A DNA stretch of 64,000 bases. Source: Candidatus Accumulibacter affinis (GTDB taxonomy: Bacteria; Pseudomonadota; Gammaproteobacteria; Burkholderiales; Rhodocyclaceae). A program made the position numbers and the translations under genes. Location: positions 860,489 through 924,488 of the forward strand of contig JADJOT010000009.1 in the NCBI GenBank assembly GCA_016713625.1. Reading direction: 5' to 3'. Shown here piece by piece: positions 1 through 6,940 of the stretch (its first letter is position 1; every line of letters starts with the position of its first letter). The notes beneath the pieces are model-generated. The model worked only from the letters and a program-made list of their open reading frames with translations, did not search any database and had not been told where the DNA came from.

Positions 1-874
1 CCTTTGTTTTCAGGGCTGGTTACTGACCCGCGGCGATGGCGTGGAAGGCCAGCCGGACGAAGTCTCAATCCCTTTGTTTTCAGGGCTGGTTACTGACGAA
101 AAGGTTGTCGCACAGTGGGTGCAGTGGAATGCGTCTCAATCCCTTTGTTTTCAGGGCTGGTTACTGACTCGAGCGACCAGAGCATCGACCAAACCAATCG
201 AGTCTCAATCCCTTTGTTTTCAGGGCTGGTTACTGACGGAGGTCTCCATGATGTCGGGCATCAAGGGTTTGTCTCAATCCCTTTGTTTTCAGGGCTGGTT
301 ACTGACGAGCTTTCAAGAGAAGCTAGCCATCCTGCGCGCGTGGTCTCAATCCCTTTGTTTTCAGGGCTGGTTACTGACACAAAGCACACCATATCGCTGG
401 CGGAAGTCCGCCGGTCTCAATCCCTTTGTTTTCAGGGCTGGTTACTGACAACAGCAAAATGGATAAGGAGATTCAGATGAAAGAGTCTCAATCCCTTTGT
501 TTTCAGGGCTGGTTACTGACCGCGGCGACACTTTTAGGTGGGTTACGGAGGAAGTGTCTCAATCCCTTTGTTTTCAGGGCTGGTTACTGACTTCATATGG
601 CTAAATACCTGCAGCCACGGCGTTACGTCTCAATCCCTTTGTTTTCAGGGCTGGTTACTGACTACTCGACGCTAAGGAAATCAAACAACGCGGCAGGTCT
701 CAATCCCTTTGTTTTCAGGGCTGGTTACTGACACAGTGAAGAGGCCAATCGCCAGATTGCCATTATCAGTCTCAATCCCTTTGTTTTCAGGGCTGGTTAC
801 TGACCCCGGGAACGACATGGATGCCCCGGCCTTGTACCGTCTCAATCCCTTTGTTTTCAGGGCTGGTTACTGAC
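1..874 (-). CRISPR. CRISPR array, 36-bp repeats, truncated by window edge
   Basis: Twelve complete direct repeats start at 62, 133, 202, 271, 343, 414, 485, 556, 627, 697, 769 and 839. The last 27 bp of another lie at 1-27, so the array continues to the left. The repeats look identical, and the 12 spacers are 33-36 bp. On the minus strand each repeat holds a CCCT/AGGG stem followed by ATTGAGAC at its 3' end, the usual form of a type III crRNA 5' handle. I therefore infer minus-strand transcription, the same direction as the cas genes. The right-most repeat ends 7 bp from the cas6 stop, leaving no room for a leader. No degenerate terminal repeat is visible. Confidence 0.98.
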
Positions 875-881
875 GCACCTA

Positions 882-1982
882 TCAGTTTACCTCCTTTCCT
901 TCAATGACTTGGGCGTTGCGTTCCCAAGGTTTGTCATCATCACCATAGATGTCTCGGCGAGAGCTTCCGTCGAGGGTGTATTGACCGAGGCCGAAGGTGG
1001 TTTCCTTGCCGACATGCAACCATTGTCCGAGGCGCAGCAGGGCGGCGAAGGGAGCCAGTTGCCCTTGCAGTCGCCAGGCGCCGACGACGCCGCCGAGGCG
1101 CATTTCGCGCTGCTGGCGCGACGAGAAGCGTTTCCAGTCGCGCCAGACTACATTCCGTTCGTCACGTATCCCGGCTGCCGCGTCACTCAACGCTGCGAAG
1201 TCATCGACCAGCGGACCGTCGGCGTGAAACTCGGCGAGCAGGTTGGCCCGGCGCGCCAGGCCGAGCAGCAGCGTTCGCGCCTGCAGCCTGTCCGGCGGCA
1301 GCGCCTGCCCGTTGAGTTGCAGGCGCAGCGGCGTGGTGAAGGTGAGCGTGGCTTCGCTGAGATCTGTGCCGGGCGTGCGCTGCAGCGCGATCTGCTGTAC
1401 GTGTTCGGCAATCGTGCCGACTTCGGGACGATGGATTTCGCGCTCGCCGCTCTCGTCGCAATGAACGACGCGAAGCAGATCGGCGGTGCCGTCACCGGCT
1501 CCGACACCGCGCGCTAGGGCGCGCCGCCAGGCGAGGATGATCAAGGGCAGTTCCTGCAGCGCGCGGCCGATCAGTACGTGATGGAAGGTCAGCAGCTCGC
1601 CGGCGGCCAGCACTCGGGCGCCCCAGGCGGGTGGCTCGATGACCTGCGGCACGGGAATCTGCGCGAACTTCTGCAGCGCATGCGTCGCCGGCGGCAGTGG
1701 CGCGAAGATCGCCGGATACGGGCAGCCACCGGCCAGCGGGCAGCCGCTGCACTCCTTCTGGCGTGTCATGCAGGCGACCTGACGCAGGGCGTGGCCAAAG
1801 GCGCCGCGCAACATCGAGCCGGCGTAGTCGGGCAGGCGAATGGCTTGCGTGGCGCGGAACTCGAAGCGGTAGCGGGCGACCGGGAAGGAGTTTGCGCGGC
1901 GGATCAGGTACGCAGCGTCGCGGCCTTGCGGATGCCTGGGTTGATGATCGCCTCGGAGGGCGATGGGAGGTTCGAGTGGCAT
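882..1982 (-). CDS. cas6: Cas6 pre-crRNA processing endoribonuclease
   Basis: A 366-aa RAMP protein that should cut the array transcript 8 nt upstream of each spacer. The N-terminal half has the family segment DYAGSMLRGAFGHALR (about residues 51-66), followed by a four-cysteine cluster (CMTRQKECSGCPLAGGC, about 70-86) seen in many bacterial Cas6 proteins and possibly metal-binding. The C-terminal glycine-rich RAMP loop is GKETTFGLGQY. The start lies 18 bp after the stop of the upstream CARF-HEPN gene and has no strong Shine-Dalgarno (SD). The stop is 7 bp before the first repeat, so enzyme and substrate probably share a transcript. Family assignment rests on the RAMP motifs and the context. 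Confidence 0.9.
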   Translation of the reverse strand: MPLEPPIALRGDHQPRHPQGRDAAYLIRRANSFPVARYRFEFRATQAIRLPDYAGSMLRGAFGHALRQVACMTRQKECSGCPLAGGCPYPAIFAPLPPATHALQKFAQIPVPQVIEPPAWGARVLAAGELLTFHHVLIGRALQELPLIILAWRRALARGVGAGDGTADLLRVVHCDESGEREIHRPEVGTIAEHVQQIALQRTPGTDLSEATLTFTTPLRLQLNGQALPPDRLQARTLLLGLARRANLLAEFHADGPLVDDFAALSDAAAGIRDERNVVWRDWKRFSSRQQREMRLGGVVGAWRLQGQLAPFAALLRLGQWLHVGKETTFGLGQYTLDGSSRRDIYGDDDKPWERNAQVIEGKEVN

Positions 1983-2000
1983 GCGGGTCTGTCTCGTCGG

Positions 2001-3173
2001 CTAGAAGAGCTTGTTGCGCAACGCTTTGAGGACCTTGCGCAGGCTGCTTTCGTCGGCGATTGTCTTGGCGCTCTCGTCCGCCTGCTCGCCATGCGACCGG
2101 ACGCCGTGCGCGAGCGCATTGCGCAGGTTCTTGAGCTGCCCGGCCGCCGGTATTTTCATTTTCGCGCGATTGAAGGCGTCGTCGCGTTCCCTGGCGTCGG
2201 TGTCATTGCATTTATCGGCGTAGCAGGCGCGAGTGACGAAAGCCTCGTACAGGAAGGTGGCAGCGCGGAGATAGTCGCTCCGTTTGAGGTAGGCGTCGGC
2301 GAGCGACAGCTCACGGTCGTGGCGCGCTGGCCCACGAAACCAGCCGATGCGCTCCTTCAGCGTCTCGCGGAAAAGTCCGCCGAGTGGCCCGTCGTGTGCA
2401 TCGATCGAAGGAAACACGCTCTTCAGGTTCTTGACCGCGAGTTCCGGATTGCTGGTGCGTTCGCAATAGGCGGCCTCGGCCAGCAACCTGGCACGCCCCT
2501 TGGGCATGCCGTCCTTGACGAGCAGCGGCGCGAAGACGCCATAGTCGCCGTCCTTGTCATAGGTGGCGAGTGCGTCGACCCAGTCGAGCATCGCCAGCAG
2601 CCCGCCAAGCCGGAGCACCGGCGTTTCGCTGCCGGTGCCGGGAGGCGTCATCTCCAGCGCGCCGTAATAGATTTCTTCGACTTCGACGCGAACGACTCTT
2701 GCCAGGTAGCGTGCCGCCACCAGTGCGAGCATCGGCAGGTGGCGAAAGCCGTGCGTGACGTCGATCCAGAGGCGCTCGCCAGGCTGCAGGACGGCGGCCA
2801 GTCGGCGCAGGATCTTGGCCTGCTCGGCCTCGTCGCCGGCATACGGGATCAACAGGCAGTCGACCTGGATGCGGAGGTGCTCAGCGAATTGGCGGCACGG
2901 CAGGTCGAGCAGGTGCTCATCGACTTTTGCGGCGGCAACTGCATCGATCAGCGGTTCCATTGCCTTAGGATCGACGCCGTCGCGGTCGAAGAAGTTTTCC
3001 CACATGCTGCTGGGGGTGCCCAGCAGGATCAGGCGATCGGGTTTCAGGAATTTGGTCAGAGCCAGTCCGAAGAAGGTCTCGGTGTAGGCGACATCTGTAT
3101 TGAAACGGTAGGTGGCCGTGCGGTAGCCCTTGCGCGGGTCGCCCTTGCCAAGGAAACTGATGAGGGTGGTCAT
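2001..3173 (-). CDS. csx1: CARF-HEPN ribonuclease, Csx1/Csx2 family
   Basis: Predicted cyclic-oligoadenylate-activated RNase. The N-terminal CARF domain carries the DxTHG signature (IDVTHGFRHLP, near residue 140). The C-terminal HEPN domain carries an intact R-X4-H motif (RNALAHG, near residue 353), so the nuclease looks catalytically competent. The TIGR02221 (Csx2, DxTHG) family fits. I place the start at the ATG at 3173 because a GGAG lies 7 nt upstream; the ATG at 3179 would leave only 1 nt. The gene follows a 28-codon ORF whose stop is 2 nt before this start, which suggests coupled translation. It sits between cmr6 and cas6 in the operon and would add collateral RNA cleavage to the Cmr complex. 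Confidence 0.9.
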   Translation of the reverse strand: MTTLISFLGKGDPRKGYRTATYRFNTDVAYTETFFGLALTKFLKPDRLILLGTPSSMWENFFDRDGVDPKAMEPLIDAVAAAKVDEHLLDLPCRQFAEHLRIQVDCLLIPYAGDEAEQAKILRRLAAVLQPGERLWIDVTHGFRHLPMLALVAARYLARVVRVEVEEIYYGALEMTPPGTGSETPVLRLGGLLAMLDWVDALATYDKDGDYGVFAPLLVKDGMPKGRARLLAEAAYCERTSNPELAVKNLKSVFPSIDAHDGPLGGLFRETLKERIGWFRGPARHDRELSLADAYLKRSDYLRAATFLYEAFVTRACYADKCNDTDARERDDAFNRAKMKIPAAGQLKNLRNALAHGVRSHGEQADESAKTIADESSLRKVLKALRNKLF

Positions 3174-3175
3174 GT

Positions 3176-3262
3176 TCATGCTCCGGGTGGCTGGTCTTCG
3201 AGGGAGATCAACTGGGTTTCTTCTGGTTCATCCGGGAAGCTGCCTTGCCACGCGCGGCTCAT
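3176..3262 (-). CDS. Candidate 28-codon ORF inside the cmr operon
   Basis: Not a recognised gene. The ATG at 3262 overlaps the cmr6 stop in an ATGA (3259-3262) and has GGAG 8 nt upstream. The ORF ends at TGA 3176-3178, 2 nt before the preferred start of the CARF-HEPN gene, so it fills the gap between two cas genes exactly. The peptide starts MSRAWQGSFPDEPEETQLIS, is acidic (two D and four E against one R) and has no membrane segment. It could be a small Cmr or HEPN accessory, a translational coupler with no function of its own, or chance. No homology claim is made. Confidence 0.45.
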   Translation of the reverse strand: MSRAWQGSFPDEPEETQLISLEDQPPGA

Positions 3263-4425
3263 GATTCCAGCTCCGTCAGCCAGGTCTGGAACTGCTGCTT
3301 ACGTTCCTTGTTGCCTGGCCAAGCGGTCCATTTGATCACCTCTCGCAACAGCGCGGCGGCTTCTCTGCGCGCTGCATGGGTTTTCCACTGGACAGCCTGT
3401 TGAAACAGCTGCAGGCGGGGTTCGTCAATTGGTGATCTTCCGGCCAGGTACTTCCCCGCCGCCTTCGCTGATTCGAAGGCGCTGCGCAAGGCGTCTATGG
3501 CGGAGCGCGCAGCTTCCAACTCCTTTTCTTCAGGCGAGAGATTCTCGCGGCGCGCTGCCTCGGCTGCCTCCGCCGCTTGCCGACGCTCTTGCTCTGCGAT
3601 CCGCCGCCGCTCGTCCGCAGCAGCAGGATCTTCGGCCAACGCGCCGTAGCCGACTGCGGTCTTGGCGCCGAAACCCAGCCAGGCGAAGGCATGCTCGATG
3701 ATGCGGTCGAGGGTGGCCTTCCAATCCGGGGTGTCTGCCGGCAGACGCGCGGGATCGCAGGTCACGACGAAGCGGAATGCGGAGCGCGCGGGGACGGCGA
3801 GAAAGGGGATCGGATTGGGTTTGCCGGCGTCGTGTGGTGTGCTCTTGTTCTGGTAGTAGTCGCCGAAGTGGGGCGTCATGATCTCGACGACGAGGCTGTC
3901 GCCAAACGGCTGTGGAAAGACATCCCAGCAGGAGAGTGCGCCGCGCAGCGCGTCGGCGCCCTGCAGTTCCTGGCCGAAGAGCGCGTCGATCAGCGGCTGG
4001 GTGATCGCCGCATCGCCGTCGTCGCGAAGCGCGTTCGCCGCCTGACGCAGCACACCCTTGACGCCGCTGCCGGCGAGGTAGGGCAGGCCGTAGGGCGAGA
4101 GGAAGGCGAAGCCGTTGTCGACCGGGTGTTCGAGTCCGAGCCCGGTGGCGAAGGGGGCGGTCGACACCGCGTCGATGATGTGCCGCTGCACCTCCGGAAC
4201 CGTCCTGGCGACGGCGTCCTGGCGGCGGCGCAGGGCCTTGAGTACCGGTTGGGCGTCGCCCAGGGCAAGGCACTGGCGCAGGGCTTCGGCTTTGCCGTTC
4301 TTGGCGATCAGCCAATTGCCCTCCTGCCAGATCTCGAAATAGAGGTTGAAGCGATGCCCGGGTGGGCAACTGCGGAAGCCGGCAGCGCCTTTGACTACGT
4401 ATTCGGGTACGGCAGCGACGTTCAT
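3259..4425 (-). CDS. cmr6: Cmr6, type III-B RAMP subunit with C-terminal extension
   Basis: A 388-aa RAMP protein that caps the Cmr backbone. The core holds GYGLPYLAGSGVKGVLR-like RAMP sequence (FLSPYGLPYLAGSGVKG, about residues 110-126), PHFGDYY, and a closing GFGAKTAVGYG glycine-rich loop near residue 255. The open frame extends far upstream, but the ATG at 4425 is chosen because it overlaps the cmr5 stop in an ATGA. After the RAMP core there is an unusual tail of about 120 residues, first a charged coiled-coil-like stretch rich in A, E and R, then a helical region ending TELES. The extension could be a lineage-specific interaction surface. The gene overlaps the next small ORF by 4 nt. Confidence 0.9.
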   Translation of the reverse strand: MNVAAVPEYVVKGAAGFRSCPPGHRFNLYFEIWQEGNWLIAKNGKAEALRQCLALGDAQPVLKALRRRQDAVARTVPEVQRHIIDAVSTAPFATGLGLEHPVDNGFAFLSPYGLPYLAGSGVKGVLRQAANALRDDGDAAITQPLIDALFGQELQGADALRGALSCWDVFPQPFGDSLVVEIMTPHFGDYYQNKSTPHDAGKPNPIPFLAVPARSAFRFVVTCDPARLPADTPDWKATLDRIIEHAFAWLGFGAKTAVGYGALAEDPAAADERRRIAEQERRQAAEAAEAARRENLSPEEKELEAARSAIDALRSAFESAKAAGKYLAGRSPIDEPRLQLFQQAVQWKTHAARREAAALLREVIKWTAWPGNKERKQQFQTWLTELES

Positions 4426-4784
4426 CGTGCGTCCTTCACAGCGTCGGCAAACTGGCGCAGCCAGCGGAGCATGGCCAGGGTTTCGTCGGTGGCGCGCATC
4501 ACGTCCTGCGCGCCGGCGTTGAAGAAGGCGTTCATCACCGATGCGAACTCGGCAGGGACGATCTGACGCTTCGCCAGCCAGCCGAGGACGTCTTCGAGCA
4601 GCACGGATGCCGCGCGTTCGTTGCTGCCGGTGCGCGAGCGGTAGTAAGCGAGTGTGGCCATCAGCCCGTTGCCCATGACCAGTGCCGGGGCGCCCTTGAC
4701 CATCTCGCGGTAGCCGTCGACCACGGTGTTGCGATTCGCACGTTCCCAGGCATATTGCGCACGCCGCTGGTCGAGGGTGTTCAT
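4422..4784 (-). CDS. cmr5: Cmr5, small alpha-helical subunit
   Basis: A 120-aa helical protein, the usual length for Cmr5, which forms the inner filament of the effector complex beside Cmr4. Typical features are YREMVKGAPALVMGNGLMATLAYY (conserved core about residues 25-48) and an N-terminal DQRRAQYAWE helix. It overlaps both cmr4 upstream and cmr6 downstream by ATGA, so translation is coupled to both partners. It has no catalytic role in the family. Confidence 0.92.
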   Translation of the reverse strand: MNTLDQRRAQYAWERANRNTVVDGYREMVKGAPALVMGNGLMATLAYYRSRTGSNERAASVLLEDVLGWLAKRQIVPAEFASVMNAFFNAGAQDVMRATDETLAMLRWLRQFADAVKDAR

Positions 4785-5698
4785 GGACGGTCTCCCGAGG
4801 CGGCGTGGATGACGAGCAGGCCACGGCCGGTGGTCGCGTCACCGCCGACCTGCAGCAGGTGGTCGTGCAGCCCGTGGCGCTCGCCCTGGTCATGGAGCAC
4901 GCTGGCGAGCACGCGGTCGGCGTCGAGGAGATCTTCCTTGTCCGGACCCTGGCGGCGCTCGACGCTGGCGAGCAGCAGACCGGCGAGAAGCGTCTCGGGC
5001 GGCAGGTTCTCGGTGTAGAACAGCGCGCCAGCGGCCGCCGTACCGGTCTGGTCATCGATTCTGACATGCGCTTCGACGACCGTCGCGTTGCGCACGAAGT
5101 GTCCGAAATCCGTGTCCGAGAGGACGACCAGGTCATTCTTCAGCTTGTTACGGAAGAACTCATGTTCGTCGCCGGGTGGCAGGGCGTTCGTGGCCAGCCA
5201 TTCGGCGATCGCGGTGACTTTGGCGTCGGCTGCCCCGGCGAAATCGAACACTTCGAGCAGTAGCCGTTGGTTGCTCAGGATGGCCGCGCTGGCAAGCTGT
5301 GCGTGGCCTTCGGCGACGCTGGGTACGGCCCATGCCGCTGTGCTTCCGGCGATCCGCTTGAGTCGCGCCAGCGCGCTCGGGCAGGTGGCATGCACGAAGG
5401 TGTTGCGTAGCGAGCGCACCGGGAAGGTGACCAGCGTGGCATCACTGAAGGCGATCGCACCGGCATGGTCGGAGGCGTTGCGTTCGGGTCCGAACAGGCG
5501 GTTGATCAGCTCGCTGTCCTGCCAGGTACGCGTGAAGTGGTGCCGCACGGCGCCCTTGAGGCCGGAGCCGGCGATCAGCGGATGGCCGGTATGGACTTCG
5601 CGCTGGATCGGGTTGTCGATGACGCCGATCGCCTGCCCGGCGCCCATGTGCACGGGGCTGATGCAGGAGTAGAAAACGAGTTGCTGGGCTTCGAACAT
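4781..5698 (-). CDS. cmr4: Cmr4, backbone subunit and target-RNA nuclease
   Basis: A RAMP backbone subunit of about 305 aa. The N-terminus MFEAQQLVFYSCISPVHMGA is followed by GVIDNPIQRE, whose Asp matches the catalytic Asp used for target RNA cleavage at 6-nt intervals. Then comes the RAMP loop GSGLKGAVRHH. An in-frame ATG at 5740 would add 14 residues. I prefer 5698 because the family starts there and GAAAGG lies about 8 nt upstream. The 3' end overlaps cmr5 by ATGA. The 69-bp gap to cmr3 is the largest among cmr2-cmr6. Confidence 0.93.
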   Translation of the reverse strand: MFEAQQLVFYSCISPVHMGAGQAIGVIDNPIQREVHTGHPLIAGSGLKGAVRHHFTRTWQDSELINRLFGPERNASDHAGAIAFSDATLVTFPVRSLRNTFVHATCPSALARLKRIAGSTAAWAVPSVAEGHAQLASAAILSNQRLLLEVFDFAGAADAKVTAIAEWLATNALPPGDEHEFFRNKLKNDLVVLSDTDFGHFVRNATVVEAHVRIDDQTGTAAAGALFYTENLPPETLLAGLLLASVERRQGPDKEDLLDADRVLASVLHDQGERHGLHDHLLQVGGDATTGRGLLVIHAASGDRP

Positions 5699-5767
5699 GG
5701 AGGGGGCCTTTCGTCGGGGATCAGGTTGCAGCGGTGGCATTGAATTGGCTAGTCGGGAGTGAAACAG

Positions 5768-6940
5768 TCACTGTGTACTTCTCCGCCAGAGTCCGAGCCA
5801 GGCGCGGTTAAAACCTTCGGCGCGCCGTTGTCGGTCAGGATTATCGCCCCAGAGGCCGCGGGCCACCCATTCGGCAAGCTTGCCGACGTCGCCGACCAGG
5901 TCGTCGAACCAGTACACGCTGCCGCTCGGCGCCACTCGCTGCGCGGTTTTGGGCTGCTGCCGGGCGAGGTCCCAGCCGGAGATGGTGTCGAAGCGCGGGA
6001 CGGCGGCGCAGGCGAGGCGCGCCGAGAAACCGTCGCCTTGCAGGCGGTACTCCGCAATTCCGCAGCGTGCGACCCGTTCGGGCAGCCAGCCGCCAGTGAA
6101 CAGGCCAGGCGTCGCGAGGATGATCCGGAAGCAACGGCTGGCGCCGATTTCAGGCAGGGGCATGACGGGAGCGCTGAAGGCAGTTTCGCGGTGGCGTGCG
6201 CCCTTGCCGTCGCCACCGAGTCGCAGGTGACCGGATTTCGCCAACTGACCATTGTCTCCCTCGCAGCCGACGAGAAAACCGACCGAGCTGTCGAGGGCGA
6301 TCGCTTCGCTGGTGTACAGCGCGCCGTCGGCGGCCGTTCGCGAGCCGTGGTCGAGAGCGATGCCGAGCCGGGTTTCGCGTTTGAAGAGGTCTGCGCTGCT
6401 CAACGTGCGCGTCGGCAGTTCGCCACGCAGGTGCGCAGCCAGCCCGGCGGCGTCGAGCCAGCGGCCGCCCTGTGGTTTGATCTGCCTGGCGATGCGCAGC
6501 TGGGCGACGAGCGGCAGATCGCCGCTGGCCAGGGTCCCGGCTGGTGGTTGGCTGGGTTGCAGCGAGACCAGCGTCGAGACGCGCGGATCGTCGAAGGCGA
6601 CGAGGTCGGCCGGCAGCGGTACGATTGCCAGCGGCGTGTCGACTTCGGCGTCGAGACGCGCGAGTGACAGCCAGTGGATGGCAAAGCTGCCTGGGTCGTC
6701 ACGGCTACCGAGCACCGCGCCAAGCTCGCCGGCCAGACGGTTGTCAGCATGCGCGAAGCTCGCGAGTTGGCCGGCATCCTTGCCGAGGAGTGCTGAGCGG
6801 AAGGCGCCGGCAAACAGCGACGGCCAGGGCGGCATGACGGCCTCGCCGTGCTGACCGTCGCCACCGAACGACTTGTTGCCGCGGATCATCAGCACGTCGA
6901 GCGGCTGAACGAAGTGGTAGGTGCTGGTCGGCGTGTTCAT
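5768..6940 (-). CDS. cmr3: Cmr3, RAMP subunit binding the crRNA 5' handle
   Basis: A 390-aa RAMP protein that pairs with Cmr2 and holds the crRNA 5' tag. The N-terminus has the Cmr3 signature FVQPLDVLMIRGNKSFGG (about residues 10-27), followed by MPPWPSLFAGAFRSALL. Later segments FKRETRLGIALD and GLFTGGWLP are also typical. It overlaps cmr2 by ATGA (6937-6940). Length and order match family norms, and no frameshift was seen. Confidence 0.93.
   Translation of the reverse strand: MNTPTSTYHFVQPLDVLMIRGNKSFGGDGQHGEAVMPPWPSLFAGAFRSALLGKDAGQLASFAHADNRLAGELGAVLGSRDDPGSFAIHWLSLARLDAEVDTPLAIVPLPADLVAFDDPRVSTLVSLQPSQPPAGTLASGDLPLVAQLRIARQIKPQGGRWLDAAGLAAHLRGELPTRTLSSADLFKRETRLGIALDHGSRTAADGALYTSEAIALDSSVGFLVGCEGDNGQLAKSGHLRLGGDGKGARHRETAFSAPVMPLPEIGASRCFRIILATPGLFTGGWLPERVARCGIAEYRLQGDGFSARLACAAVPRFDTISGWDLARQQPKTAQRVAPSGSVYWFDDLVGDVGKLAEWVARGLWGDNPDRQRRAEGFNRAWLGLWRRSTQ

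Noticed and set aside
41..480. Two open frames running through the CRISPR array
   Set aside because: They translate the repeats over and over; a 36-bp repeat with in-frame spacers gives spurious open frames.
1578..3335. 585-codon plus-strand frame opposite cas6 and the CARF-HEPN gene
   Set aside because: No known motifs and fully antisense to two recognised genes.
3259..5136. A 625-residue long form of Cmr6
   Set aside because: The upstream part is out-of-frame reading of cmr5 and cmr4; the ATGA overlap at 4422-4425 marks the real start.
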